Positions 41,771-50,649 of a stretch of DNA of 64,000 nt are shown here, one piece after another. The number at the start of each line of letters is the position of its first letter. Position 1 is the stretch's first letter. Source of the stretch: Altererythrobacter sp. Lineage in GTDB: Bacteria > Pseudomonadota > Alphaproteobacteria > Sphingomonadales > Sphingomonadaceae. The DNA is taken from NCBI GenBank assembly GCA_017308255.1, contig JAFKFN010000019.1, positions 1 to 64,000 of the forward strand, in the 5' to 3' direction. The position numbers were made by a program, and so were the translations under genes. Below the pieces are notes generated by a model. The model was given only the letters and a program-made list of their open reading frames with translations, made no database searches and was not told the DNA's origin.

Positions 41771-42391
41771 ATGGCGCGGATCGAAATCCTCGAAGGCGTG
41801 AGCGATGCCGGCATAGCGGACTGGATCGCGCAGCGGCTGGAACGCGCGCTTGCCGGCTCCAACGCAAGCGTCGCGATCACGGTGCCCGGCGGCAGCACGC
41901 CCTTTCCGATCCTGGCCGATCTGGCGCGCCGCCCGCTGGACTGGCGGCGGATCGCGGTATGGCCGGGGGACGACCGCGTCGTTCCCGAGGATCACCCGGC
42001 CAGCAATACCGGCCGCATCCGCGCGCTGCTGGAACCCGCCGGCGCGACAGTGTCCTGCCTGGACGCGGGCGCGCCGCCGCCGCATTTCGCGCTCACCTGG
42101 CTGGGCATGGGGGCGGATGGGCATATCGCCTCGCTCTTTCCCAACACGGACCCCAAGGCTGACGATTCCCAAAGGGTGCGACACCTGACGCCCGATCCGC
42201 TGCCGCCGGAAGCGCCGTTCGACCGCGTCACCCTGACCATTCCGGCGCTGCTCGATTCGGATGAGCTGCTGTTCGTGATCCGGGGGGCGGACAAGCGCGC
42301 GCTGTTCGAAGTGGCGGCGCGGGGCGAGAACGACTTGCCCGTCGCCCGCCTGCTTGCGGCGGCGCCGATGCCGGTGACATGCTTCGCCTGA
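41771..42391 (+). CDS. pgl: 6-phosphogluconolactonase
   Basis: This is a 206-residue DevB/SOL-family enzyme. Motifs are ITVPGGSTPFPILADL (residues about 36-51), WPGDDRVVPEDHPASNTG and the family signature LTWLGMGADGHIASLFPN. It hydrolyses 6-phosphogluconolactone in the Entner-Doudoroff or oxidative pentose phosphate route. It is a little short (usual 220-240), but the signature and C-terminal TLTIPALLDSDELLFVIRG are present. Its usual partners zwf, edd and glk are not in this window. It overlaps the NUDIX gene by 13 bases. Confidence 0.92.
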   Translation: MARIEILEGVSDAGIADWIAQRLERALAGSNASVAITVPGGSTPFPILADLARRPLDWRRIAVWPGDDRVVPEDHPASNTGRIRALLEPAGATVSCLDAGAPPPHFALTWLGMGADGHIASLFPNTDPKADDSQRVRHLTPDPLPPEAPFDRVTLTIPALLDSDELLFVIRGADKRALFEVAARGENDLPVARLLAAAPMPVTCFA

Positions 42392-42840
42392 TCCCGCCGC
42401 CGCTGCACCGCCAGCTCTATCGCCTCGCCTACTCGCTGCGCAGGCACTGGCTACGGCTTCGCGGCGGGCGGCTGTACGGGTGCCATATCATCGCCCGTGA
42501 CGGCGAGGGACGGCTGCTCATGGTCCGCCATTCCTATGGCGGCGGACAATGGGAGTTCCCCGGCGGCGGAATCGGCCGGCGGGAGGAGCCGGAAGCTGCC
42601 GCCCGGCGCGAGTTCGCCGAGGAACTGCGCTGCGGCCTCACGGGCCTGAGATGCCTCGGGACGATCGAAGAGCCTTATCTGGGGGCGACCAACGAGGTGC
42701 ATGTCTTTACAGGCGTGGCCGATGGTGAGCCGCGGGCCGATGGCCGCGAAGTGGTGGAAGCCCGCTTCTTCCTACGCGATGCGCTGCCCCGCCCGATGAG
42801 CCGCAAGGCGGCGCAGCGGCTGGCCATGCTCGACGGCTAG
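42379..42840 (+). CDS. NUDIX hydrolase
   Basis: This is a 153-residue protein. The NUDIX box GGGIGRREEPEAAARREF followed by AEELRCGL lies at about residues 55-80 and has the key REF-x-EE core. A basic N-terminus (HRQLYRLAYSLRRHWLRLRGGR) precedes the beta-strand GCHIIARDGEGRLLMVRHSYG. It is likely a nucleoside-diphosphate-X pyrophosphatase of unknown substrate. It is translationally coupled to pgl (13-base overlap) and convergent with dinB, with a four-base overlap of the ends. Confidence 0.9.
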   Translation: MLRLIPPPLHRQLYRLAYSLRRHWLRLRGGRLYGCHIIARDGEGRLLMVRHSYGGGQWEFPGGGIGRREEPEAAARREFAEELRCGLTGLRCLGTIEEPYLGATNEVHVFTGVADGEPRADGREVVEARFFLRDALPRPMSRKAAQRLAMLDG

Positions 42841-43970
42841 AGCCATTGCAGCAGCGACAGCTGCGCCGCGTCGCTCGCCGGTTCGTCGCCGCTGCCGCCT
42901 TCCAGCGAACCCAGAGTCAGGCCCATCAGGCGGATCGGCATCGGCAGCGGCAGTTGTTCGTCGAGCAGGGCCCGCGCGATGCGGGCGAATTCCGCCTTGC
43001 CCGAAATGGGCTGAGGCAGCGATCGGGCGCGGGTCGTGATCTGGAAATCGATGTATTTCATCTTCAGGGTGACCGTGCGGCCGCGGGCCTCGTTCTCGGC
43101 GATGCGGGTCCAGACGATCTCCACGATATCGGCCAGCGCGGCGCGCAGTGCCTGGCCGCTGGAAAGATCCTCGTTGAACGTCCGCTCCCCACCCACCGAC
43201 TTGCGGATGCGGTTGGCCCGCACCGGCCTGAGATCGATCCCCCGCGCGGCGCGATAGAGATAATCCGCGAAGCTGCCGAAATGCTGGCGCAGCCAGGCGA
43301 TGTCCTTCGCCGCCAGATCGGCGCCGGTTTCGATCCCCAGCCGGGCCATCTTCTCCGCCCCGCGCGGCCCCACGCCGTGGAAACGCCGCACCGGCAGGGC
43401 TTGGACGAACATCGCGCCTTCTCCCGGCCGGATCACGCACAGGCCATCGGGCTTGTTCTGGTCGCTGGCGAGCTTGGCGAGGAACTTGTTGTAGGAAACG
43501 CCCGCGCTGGCGGTGAGGCCGGTCTCGGCGCGAATGCGCTGGCGGATCAGCGTGGCGATGCGGGTGGCGGAGCCGATGCCGTGCAAGTCCTCCGTCACGT
43601 CGAGATAGGCTTCGTCGAGGCTGAGCGGTTCGACATGCGGGGTGAAACCGCGGAAGATCGCGCGGATCTGCTGCGAGACTTCGGCATAGACGGCGAAGCG
43701 CGCCTTGCGGAAGATCAGATCGGGGCACAGCCGTTTCGCCGTCATCGAAGGCATGGCCGAACGGACGCCGAACTTGCGCGCTTCATAGCTTGCCGCCGCC
43801 ACCACGCCGCGCCCGCTCGATCCGCCGACCGCGACCGGCTTGCCGCGCAGGGCCGGCTCGTCGCGCTGCTCCACACTGGCGAAGAAGGCATCCATGTCCA
43901 CATGGATGATCTTGCGCAGGCCGAGCGCGCTTTCCTCTTCCTCGGGCAGGGTGGGAACCGGAGTCGCCAT
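42837..43970 (-). CDS. dinB: DNA polymerase IV
   Basis: This is a 377-residue Y-family polymerase. The ATG at 43970 (MATPVPTLPEEEE) is chosen; an in-frame start at 44060 adds an Arg/Pro-rich stretch unlike the family. Catalytic residues lie in HVDMDAFFASVEQ and SLDEAYLDVTEDL; VGGSSGRGVVAAASYEARKFGV and the HhH region FHGVGPRGAEKMARLGIETGADLA are typical, and the little-finger domain starts near VGGERTFNEDL. The C-terminus has PLPMPIRLMGLTLGSLE but ends in LSLLQWL rather than a classic clamp-binding QLxLF, which it resembles. It performs error-prone lesion bypass. No LexA box was identified. Confidence 0.94.
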   Translation of the reverse strand: MATPVPTLPEEEESALGLRKIIHVDMDAFFASVEQRDEPALRGKPVAVGGSSGRGVVAAASYEARKFGVRSAMPSMTAKRLCPDLIFRKARFAVYAEVSQQIRAIFRGFTPHVEPLSLDEAYLDVTEDLHGIGSATRIATLIRQRIRAETGLTASAGVSYNKFLAKLASDQNKPDGLCVIRPGEGAMFVQALPVRRFHGVGPRGAEKMARLGIETGADLAAKDIAWLRQHFGSFADYLYRAARGIDLRPVRANRIRKSVGGERTFNEDLSSGQALRAALADIVEIVWTRIAENEARGRTVTLKMKYIDFQITTRARSLPQPISGKAEFARIARALLDEQLPLPMPIRLMGLTLGSLEGGSGDEPASDAAQLSLLQWL

Positions 43971-44080
43971 GGCGCCGACTCTAGGCGATCTCCCGCCGGG
44001 CGGAAGCCGGGATGGGACGCGCCTTTCGTGGACGACGAGGGTTGTGCTGCACCGCAACATGGGTCTAGGGGGCCCCGCTT

Positions 44081-45340
44081 ATGGCCAGCACGACCGCCTT
44101 TCCACCCAAGACCTTAGGCCAGCGGGAGCTGGTGGTGATGCTGGCCCTGCTGATGAGCCTGCAGGCACTCTCGATCGACGGTATGCTGCCCGCGCTGGAC
44201 AATATCGCGCGGGAGCTGGGCGCGGGCGAAGGGAACCGGCGCCAGCTGGTCGTGGCGACTTACCTGCTTGCCGGCGGGATCGGCACGCTGATCCCCGGCG
44301 CGCTGGCGGATCGTTTCGGGCGGCGCGTGGTGCTGCTGTCGTCGATCGCGGCTTATTCGCTGCTGTCGCTGGCGATTGCCTTCGTGCACGATTTCACCAT
44401 GATGCTGGTGCTGCGCGGGATCCAGGGGCTGCTCGCCTCTGGCCTGTTCGTGGTCCCCAATGCCATCGTGCGCGACCGCTATGAAGGCGACCAGATGGCG
44501 CGGCTGTTCTCGCTGATCAGCGCCGTGTTCATCACCGTGCCGGTCTTCGCGCCCAGCCTGGGGCAGGCGGTGCTGTTGTTTGCCGGCTGGCGATGGATCT
44601 TCATCATTTTGGCGGGCCTGGGCTTCCTGGCGGCAGTGTGGGCCTATCTGCGGCTGCCCGAAAGCCTTCATCCCGAATACCGGCAGGACATTCATGTGCC
44701 GACGATCCTGCACAACATGCGGGTGGCGCTGCTTCATCGCGGGGCATCCGGCTACGTCCTCGGCACTTCGCTGCTGATCGGGGCGGTGTTCGGCTATGTG
44801 AACAGCGCGCAGCAGCTGATCGGCGAGCATTTCCGGGCCGGCGACTGGTTCCCGGCAGTGTTCGGCGGCACGGCGGCGATGATGGTGGTTTCCAACCTGG
44901 TGAACTCACGCATCGTCGAACGCTTCGGCGCCCGGCGCGTGTCGCACATGGGCATACTCATCTTCATCGTGGTGAGCCTGGCGCAAGTCTGGGCCGCTTA
45001 TTACCGCGACGGGGATCTGGCCTGGTTTCTGCCGCTCATGGCGACGAACTTGATGCTGCTCGGCTTCCTGGGGGCGAACTTCGGCTCGATCGCGATGCAG
45101 CCGTTCTCCCACATCGCCGGCGCGGCGGCGAGCGTGCAGAGCTTCTTCCGCATGTTCGGCGCGGCAGTGGTCGGCCTGATCATCGGCCAGGCCTATGACG
45201 GCACCGCCAAGCCTTTCGCGCTGGCCCTGCTGGTCTGCAGCAGCAGCGCCCTGGTGCTGGTGCTGTTCAGCGAGAAGGGCAAGCTGTTCCGGCGGTTGAA
45301 CAAGCCGGGCGCTGGCCCTGGCGTTCCGCAGGTGGAGTAA
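44081..45340 (+). CDS. Bcr/CflA-family drug-resistance MFS exporter
   Basis: This is a 419-residue 12-TM drug:H+ antiporter. The start of TM1 reads LQALSIDGMLPALDNIARELG, motif A is GALADRFGRRVVLLSS, and IQGLLASGLFVVPNAIVRD matches the Bcr/CflA pattern of the fourth and fifth helices. It is divergent from dinB with about 110 bases between them. It probably exports small hydrophobic drugs or metabolites. A hairpin-rich repeat (45341-45406) directly follows the stop. Confidence 0.9.
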   Translation: MASTTAFPPKTLGQRELVVMLALLMSLQALSIDGMLPALDNIARELGAGEGNRRQLVVATYLLAGGIGTLIPGALADRFGRRVVLLSSIAAYSLLSLAIAFVHDFTMMLVLRGIQGLLASGLFVVPNAIVRDRYEGDQMARLFSLISAVFITVPVFAPSLGQAVLLFAGWRWIFIILAGLGFLAAVWAYLRLPESLHPEYRQDIHVPTILHNMRVALLHRGASGYVLGTSLLIGAVFGYVNSAQQLIGEHFRAGDWFPAVFGGTAAMMVVSNLVNSRIVERFGARRVSHMGILIFIVVSLAQVWAAYYRDGDLAWFLPLMATNLMLLGFLGANFGSIAMQPFSHIAGAAASVQSFFRMFGAAVVGLIIGQAYDGTAKPFALALLVCSSSALVLVLFSEKGKLFRRLNKPGAGPGVPQVE

Positions 45341-45406
45341 TTCCCGCGCAAGCGGGCCCACGGCGCATATTCGCTGGGTTCCCGCTTTCGCGGGAATGAC
45401 GAGGGG
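45341..45406. repeat. REP-like palindromic element between convergent genes
   Basis: Two similar hairpins face each other: CCCGC-GCAA-GCGGG (45343-45356) and TTCCCGC-TTTC-GCGGGAA (45379-45396). Each is roughly an inverted copy of the other (ATTCCCGCGxAAGCGGG). The consensus is a common dispersed intergenic repeat in sphingomonads and other proteobacteria as I recall. It lies between the Bcr/CflA and carboxylase genes and probably also ends transcription from both sides. Confidence 0.7.
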
Positions 45407-45425
45407 AGCGGAAGCATCGTGCGGT

Positions 45426-47297
45426 TTACCCCGCCCTCTTCTCCACGCGCGCCAGCAGGGCTTCGACCTGGACCTGGCTGCCCGCGCTGACCTTGAGTTC
45501 GGCCACCGTACCGTCGAACGGCGCGGTGAGGGCGTGTTCCATTTTCATGGCTTCTAGCACCATGAGGCGCTGGCCTTTGGTCACGGCATCGCCCTCGGCC
45601 ACATCGACGGCGATCACCTTGCCGGGCATGGGCGCGAGCACGGCGCCGTCGGCGGTCGCGCCGGCGGCCCCCCCGCGCGCGTGATCGAGCGCGAGGGCAA
45701 AAGTCTGCCCTTTCTCGGTGATGAGGGCGAGGCCGAGCGCGGCGGTGGAGGCGTAGGTTTCAGGCGGCCATTCCGCCGGGGCTGCCACGTCGACGCCCTC
45801 ATCGCCGACCAGCAGCCGTACCGTCCTCTTCGGCGGGGCATTCATGCGGAATCCGGGGAGTTCGGGCACTGATGCGAATGCGGTGATGAACTGCTTCGCC
45901 GCGGTCGCCAGTACGGCGTCGGAAGGGGCTTCCGGCGGGATCAATTCCTCCTGATGCTGCGCGATGAAGCTGGTCGAAAGGTCGGCGGCCTTGAAGCTCG
46001 CATGGGTGAGGGCGCGATAGAGGAAGCCCGCGTTCGATTTGACCGGCCAGACCGCCAACCCCTCCAGCCCATCGGCCATCAGGGCGATGGCGTTGTCGCG
46101 TGTGTCCGAATGGACGATGATCTTGGCCAGCATCGGATCGTAGAATGCGCTGACCGTCGATCCCTGCGCGTAGCCGGCATCGATGCGGACATAGTCTTCC
46201 GGCATATGCCAGCACTCGATCGGCCCGGTGCTCGGCAGGAATCCTTTCGCCGGGTCTTCCGCATAGAGCCGCGCCTCGATGGCGTGGCCGTTGATGGCGA
46301 GGTCCTCCTGCCGCAGCGGTAGTTCCTCCCCGCTCGCCACGCGCAGCTGCCATTCGACCAGGTCCACGCCGGTGATTTCCTCGGTCACCGGATGTTCGAC
46401 CTGGAGGCGGGTGTTCATTTCCATGAAGAAGATGCGATCGGCCGACAGGCCCCCGCTGGCGTCGGCGATGAATTCGATCGTGCCGGCTCCGACGTAGTCG
46501 ACCGCCCGGGCGGCGCGCACGGCGGCGGCGCAGAGCGCTTCGCGCGTGACCTCGTCCATGCCCGGCGCGGGGGCTTCCTCGATCACTTTCTGGTGCCGGC
46601 GCTGGAGCGAGCAATCGCGTTCGAACAGGTGGACCACGTTGCCCTGCGTGTCACCGAACACCTGCACTTCGATGTGGCGGGGCGAGCTGATCCATTTTTC
46701 CAGCAGCACATCGGTGTTGCCGAAGGCGGCGGCCGCCTCGCGCCGGCAGGATTCGAGCGCCGGGATGAAATCCGCGGCGGCATCGACCTTGCGCATGCCC
46801 TTGCCGCCGCCGCCGGCAACAGCCTTGATCAGCACCGGCCAGCCGATCTTTTCCGCCTCGGCCAGCAGGCGATCGGGCGACTGGTCCTGGCCCAGATAGC
46901 CGGGCGTCACCGGCACGCCGGCTTCGATCATCAGCTTTTTGGCGGCGTCCTTCAGGCCCATCGCGCGGATGCTTGCGGGATGCGGGCCGACCCAGATCAG
47001 GCCGGCTGCGATCACGGCTTCCGCGAACTCGGCATTCTCGGACAGGAAGCCGTAGCCGGGGTGGATCGCCTCGGCCCCGGTGGCCTTGGCCGCTTCGATG
47101 ATCTTGTCGCCGCGCAAATAGCTTTCGGCGGCGGGGGAGGGGCCGATATGCACCGCTTCGTCCGCCTGCCGCACATGCAGCGCCCTGGCGTCCGCATCCG
47201 AATAGACCGCCACGGTGTGCAAGCCCATGCGGCGCGCGGTGCGGATGATCCGGCAGGCGATCTCGCCCCGGTTGGCGATGAGCAGGGACCGGATCAC
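45426..47297 (-). CDS. Biotin-dependent acyl-CoA carboxylase alpha subunit (methylcrotonyl-CoA carboxylase type)
   Basis: This is a 623-residue protein. Biotin carboxylase spans residues 1-450 (IANRGEIACRIIRTARRMG, ATP-grasp KAVAGGGGKGMRKV, FMEMNTRLQVEHPVTEEITG). A linker/BT domain follows, and the C-terminal biotinyl domain carries the lysine in EAMKMEHAL. The length and linker fit MccA/LiuD (3-methylcrotonyl-CoA) or similar acyl-CoA carboxylases, rather than the 440-residue AccC. No beta subunit is adjacent, which is unusual because mcc operons normally pair both. Its start overlaps the crtB stop by four bases, which couples it to the carotenoid operon. Confidence 0.9.
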   Translation of the reverse strand: MIRSLLIANRGEIACRIIRTARRMGLHTVAVYSDADARALHVRQADEAVHIGPSPAAESYLRGDKIIEAAKATGAEAIHPGYGFLSENAEFAEAVIAAGLIWVGPHPASIRAMGLKDAAKKLMIEAGVPVTPGYLGQDQSPDRLLAEAEKIGWPVLIKAVAGGGGKGMRKVDAAADFIPALESCRREAAAAFGNTDVLLEKWISSPRHIEVQVFGDTQGNVVHLFERDCSLQRRHQKVIEEAPAPGMDEVTREALCAAAVRAARAVDYVGAGTIEFIADASGGLSADRIFFMEMNTRLQVEHPVTEEITGVDLVEWQLRVASGEELPLRQEDLAINGHAIEARLYAEDPAKGFLPSTGPIECWHMPEDYVRIDAGYAQGSTVSAFYDPMLAKIIVHSDTRDNAIALMADGLEGLAVWPVKSNAGFLYRALTHASFKAADLSTSFIAQHQEELIPPEAPSDAVLATAAKQFITAFASVPELPGFRMNAPPKRTVRLLVGDEGVDVAAPAEWPPETYASTAALGLALITEKGQTFALALDHARGGAAGATADGAVLAPMPGKVIAVDVAEGDAVTKGQRLMVLEAMKMEHALTAPFDGTVAELKVSAGSQVQVEALLARVEKRAG

Positions 47298-48361
47298 GGC
47301 GCGTCCTCGTCAGGCAGCGGGGTCATCGGAACGGGCGCGATCGGGCCGGCCATGCGCACGGCGATCAGCAGCTCCGCGCGTGTCCAGCGGGGCCATTGCG
47401 CCGGTTCTTCCGGCTGGCGCAGCGCTTCGGCGAAAGCCTGGATGACGGCGCGCAGCTTGGCCGGGGCGGGCTTGCGCACGCGATGATCCCACGCGGCGGG
47501 GCCGCGCCGGCGGACTTCGCGCGCCACGGCGCCGTAGATGTTCACGGCGGTGAGCACGGCCCAGCGCCGGCGGAAGGGAAGCCGGGCGGCGCCATATCGC
47601 CCGGCCGCGCCATGCTGATCCGCCAGGTCGAGCAGGCGCGCCACGAGGGTGACGAGCTGTTCGCGATAGATGGGCTTCATGTGCTCGCCCGGCGGGATGC
47701 CGGCTTCCGCCAGCCATTCGACCGGCAGATAGTTGCGATCGGCGGCATCGTCGGCGCCCATGTTGCGCGCCATGTTCACCAGTTCGAAGAACAGGCCGAG
47801 ATCGCAGGCCCGGTCCAGCGCTTCGTGATCGCTGTCGGGCACATGCAGCGCGTGGGCGGCCATCACGCCCACCGCGCCGGCGACGTGATAGGCATAGCGC
47901 ATCAGGTCCCCCTCGGTGCGCGGCCGCCAGCCGGCGACATCCAGCGCGAAGCCTTCCAGCACGTCTTCGGCCATCTCGGCGGTGAGCCCGGCTTCCTTCG
48001 CCAGCTGGCCGAAGGAATCGAAGGTGATCTCCGCCGTGGGATGGCCTTCGATCGCGCGGCGGGTGAGGACCCGGATAGCTTCCAGCCATTGCACCGCATC
48101 GGCGGGATCGCCCGTCTCGTCCGCCAGTTCGTCGCAGTGGCGGCACCAGGCATGGAGCAAGGCAATGCGCTCCCGCGCGGGACGGTCGAGCAGGCGTGCG
48201 GCGAGCGCGAAGGCGCGATTGGTGGGGGCGAGGGTCTCGCTGGCGTGCTCCACCAGTTCCTCGCGCTCGTGCCCGCCGCCGGCCTGGCGGGGGGTCTCGC
48301 GCAGGATGCGCGAGGGGGCCAGCAGGCGGGGGCGACGATCGCGGAAGAGCCTGATTGCCAT
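47294..48361 (-). CDS. crtB: Phytoene synthase
   Basis: This is a 355-residue squalene/phytoene synthase. The first Asp-rich motif is in HCDELADETGD and the second in NMARNMGADDAADRNYLPVEWLAE. It condenses two geranylgeranyl diphosphates to phytoene. There is a 35-residue basic N-terminal extension (MAIRLFRDRRPRLLAPSR) before the usual start of the fold, and a C-terminus longer than usual (total typically 290-320). In the operon order crtI, LOG, crtB, carboxylase, it starts five bases after the LOG stop and overlaps the carboxylase start. Confidence 0.9.
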   Translation of the reverse strand: MAIRLFRDRRPRLLAPSRILRETPRQAGGGHEREELVEHASETLAPTNRAFALAARLLDRPARERIALLHAWCRHCDELADETGDPADAVQWLEAIRVLTRRAIEGHPTAEITFDSFGQLAKEAGLTAEMAEDVLEGFALDVAGWRPRTEGDLMRYAYHVAGAVGVMAAHALHVPDSDHEALDRACDLGLFFELVNMARNMGADDAADRNYLPVEWLAEAGIPPGEHMKPIYREQLVTLVARLLDLADQHGAAGRYGAARLPFRRRWAVLTAVNIYGAVAREVRRRGPAAWDHRVRKPAPAKLRAVIQAFAEALRQPEEPAQWPRWTRAELLIAVRMAGPIAPVPMTPLPDEDAP

Positions 48362-48366
48362 CGCCG

Positions 48367-48960
48367 TCAGAGCTCGTCCGCTTTCATGCGGATGATGGGC
48401 CTGTGCGGCCGATAACTCGCCATGCGGTCGAGCAGGGGGCCCAGTTCCGGCTCGGCGAGGATGATCCCGCGATGCTCCGGCCGGACGAAGCCCGTTTCGC
48501 CGATCTGCCGGTAGAAGGCGATGAGCCCGTCATAGAAGCCGCAGGCGTTGAGCAGGCCCACGGGGCTGTCATGATAGCCGAGCTGCGCCCAGCTGACGGC
48601 TTCCCACAATTCGTCCATCGTGCCGACGCCGCCCGGCAGCGTGAGGAAGCCGTCGGAAAGATCGGTGAACGCCTTCTTGCGCTGGTGCATGGTGCGCACG
48701 ACGTGCAATTCGGTGCAGGCCCTGTTGGCCACTTCGCTGGCGACGAGCGCTTCGGGTATCACGCCGATGACTTCGCCGCCGTTGAGCAGCGCGCCGGCCG
48801 CCAGCGCCCCCATCAGCCCCAGCTTGCCGCCGCCATAGACCACGCCGATCCCTCGCGCGGCCAACTCGTGGCCGATCTCCATCGCCAGTTCCTCATAACG
48901 CGGGTTCTCGGGCGAGGCCGAGCCGCAATAGACCGCGAGGCGCCTGATCGGCCGGGTCAT
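48367..48960 (-). CDS. LOG-family (TIGR00730) nucleotide phosphoribohydrolase
   Basis: This is a 197-residue Rossmann-fold protein. The N-terminal RLAVYCGSASPENPRYEELA, the VYGGGKLGLMGALA loop and the catalytic PGGVGTMDELWEAVSW motif are all intact. LOG proteins release a free base from cytokinin riboside monophosphates or hydrolyse AMP-like nucleotides. It sits between crtI (10 bases) and crtB (5 bases) in one operon. The biochemical link to carotenoids is not obvious. It may simply be co-transcribed, or act in isoprenoid-modified nucleotide turnover. Confidence 0.92.
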   Translation of the reverse strand: MTRPIRRLAVYCGSASPENPRYEELAMEIGHELAARGIGVVYGGGKLGLMGALAAGALLNGGEVIGVIPEALVASEVANRACTELHVVRTMHQRKKAFTDLSDGFLTLPGGVGTMDELWEAVSWAQLGYHDSPVGLLNACGFYDGLIAFYRQIGETGFVRPEHRGIILAEPELGPLLDRMASYRPHRPIIRMKADEL

Positions 48961-48970
48961 GCCGATGCCT

Positions 48971-50464
48971 TCATGAAGCCAGATCCTCCAGCATGATCGC
49001 GGCCGTGGCCTTGGCGCCGGCGATGACGCCGGGGATGCCCGCGCCGGGATGCGTGCCGGCGCCGACCAGGTAGAGATTGGAGATCACATCGTCCCTCCTG
49101 GGGCACCTGAACCAGGCGCTCTGCGTCAGCACCGGCTCCGGACCGAAGGCGCTTCCCAGATGGGCGCCCATATCGCCGGCGAAATCGCGCGGAGTATAAT
49201 GGAAGCGGGTCACGATGCGATCCGAAAGGTCGGGAATCAGCCGCCGTTCGATCTCGGCGAGCACGCGCGCTTCCAGCACCGGGCCGATCTGGGCCCAATC
49301 GACCGTCAGCTTGCCCAGATGGGGCACGGGAATCAGCGCGTAGAACGTGCTCATCCCCTCGGGCGCCAGCGAGGGATCGGTCACCGTGGGATGATGGAGA
49401 TAGATCGAAAGATCCGCTGGCAGCACGCCGTGATCGAAAATATCTTCCAGCAGGCCCCGATAGCGCGGGCCGAACAGCACGGTATGATGGGGGATGCCGG
49501 GCCAGTTGCCCTCTATGCCGAAGTGGACGACGAACAGGGAGGGGCTGAATCGCTTGCGCGCCAGCCGCCGGGCCATCTGCTGCCCGCGCGCGGAGTCGGA
49601 CAGCAAGTCGCGATAAGTGCGCATCAGATCGCCGTTGCTGGCCACCGCCTGGAACCGTTCGCGCCAGCCGCTGGCGGTTTCAACTTCGGTGACGCGGGTG
49701 CCGCTCGTCTCGATCGCCACGGCCGCCTCGCCCAGGCGCACGGTTCCGCCCAGGCGTTCGAAGTGGCGCAGCATCGCGGCCGCCAGGCGATTGATGCCGC
49801 CCCGGACCCACCAGACGCCGCCGCTCGTCTCTGGCCTGTGCATCAGGGCGAAGACGCTTCCGGGGGCCAGCGGATTGCCGCCCACGAGCAGGGTGTGGAT
49901 GCTCAGTGCCTGGCGCACCTTCTCGTTTTCGACGAAGCGCGCGGCCGTGTCATAGGCGCTGCGCCAGGCGCGCTGTTTGACCAGCGCCGGCACCGCGCGG
50001 GCCATGGCGGTGAAATCGAAGAAGCGCTGCGCGCCGAGTCGCTCGCCATGTTCGCGCGCGCACTCCGCCGAATGGGCCAGGAACGCTTCGTAACCGCCCA
50101 GATCGGCGGGGGCGAGGCGAACGATCTGCCGGCGCAGCGCGGGCGCGTCGTCCGATTGGTCGAAGCTCGTCCCATCGGGCCAGCTCAGCCGGTAGTGCGG
50201 CGTGACCGGCATCAGTTCCACATCATCGGCCATGGAATGGCCGGTGATCTCCCACAGCTCGCGCAAGCAGCCCGGATCCACGATCGCGGTCGGGCCGGCA
50301 TCGAACGTGAAGCCGTCCTTCTGCCAGAAATAGGCGCATCCGCCCGGCTTGTCGCGCGCTTCGACCAGCGTGGTGGCTAGGCCGGCCGCCTGAAGGCGGA
50401 TCGCCAGGGCCAGCCCGCCGAACCCCGCGCCGATCACGCAGGCGTGCTTGCCTTCGAAAGTCAT
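48971..50464 (-). CDS. crtI: Phytoene desaturase
   Basis: This is a 497-residue CrtI-type flavoprotein. The N-terminal dinucleotide fold is CVIGAGFGGLALAIRLQAAG, followed by EARDKPGGCAYFWQKDGFTFDAGPT. Mid-protein SIHTLLVGGNPL and VWWVRGGINRLAAAM are typical. The C-terminal FAD signature is NLYLVGAGTHPGAGIPGVIAGAKATA. It desaturates phytoene stepwise to lycopene. It leads the operon crtI-LOG-crtB-carboxylase. Lycopene cyclase and ketolase/hydroxylase genes are not in the window. Confidence 0.94.
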   Translation of the reverse strand: MTFEGKHACVIGAGFGGLALAIRLQAAGLATTLVEARDKPGGCAYFWQKDGFTFDAGPTAIVDPGCLRELWEITGHSMADDVELMPVTPHYRLSWPDGTSFDQSDDAPALRRQIVRLAPADLGGYEAFLAHSAECAREHGERLGAQRFFDFTAMARAVPALVKQRAWRSAYDTAARFVENEKVRQALSIHTLLVGGNPLAPGSVFALMHRPETSGGVWWVRGGINRLAAAMLRHFERLGGTVRLGEAAVAIETSGTRVTEVETASGWRERFQAVASNGDLMRTYRDLLSDSARGQQMARRLARKRFSPSLFVVHFGIEGNWPGIPHHTVLFGPRYRGLLEDIFDHGVLPADLSIYLHHPTVTDPSLAPEGMSTFYALIPVPHLGKLTVDWAQIGPVLEARVLAEIERRLIPDLSDRIVTRFHYTPRDFAGDMGAHLGSAFGPEPVLTQSAWFRCPRRDDVISNLYLVGAGTHPGAGIPGVIAGAKATAAIMLEDLAS

Positions 50465-50551
50465 GGGATGATCCGCCCCGGCCGCGCCGTGATCAGGCCG
50501 CTGCCGACCCTGGCCCTATCGCGGTCGCGCCTGTCCATGGCCGGACACTTA

Positions 50552-50577
50552 GCGCAACCGGTAGGGTGCGCAACCGG
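50552..50577. repeat. GCGCAACCGG direct repeat upstream of crtI
   Basis: GCGCAACCGG occurs at 50552-50561 and again at 50568-50577, a 16-base period, about 90 bases upstream of the crtI start and 73 bases upstream of the OmpH-like gene. Spaced direct repeats of this kind can be activator or response-regulator sites. A TTGACC hexamer at 50589-50594 may be a -35 for the plus-strand gene. Confidence 0.4.
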
Positions 50578-50649
50578 CGGAAACCTCGTTGACCCGTGTC
50601 TATTCTGTGATAGCCTGACGACGCTGGGCCTTTCTGGGGAGCAAGGTCG

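Noticed and set aside
41052-41801. 249-codon frame starting before the small membrane protein
   Set aside because: Arg/Gly/Ala-rich low-order sequence in a different frame; the 41167 frame shows proper membrane helices.
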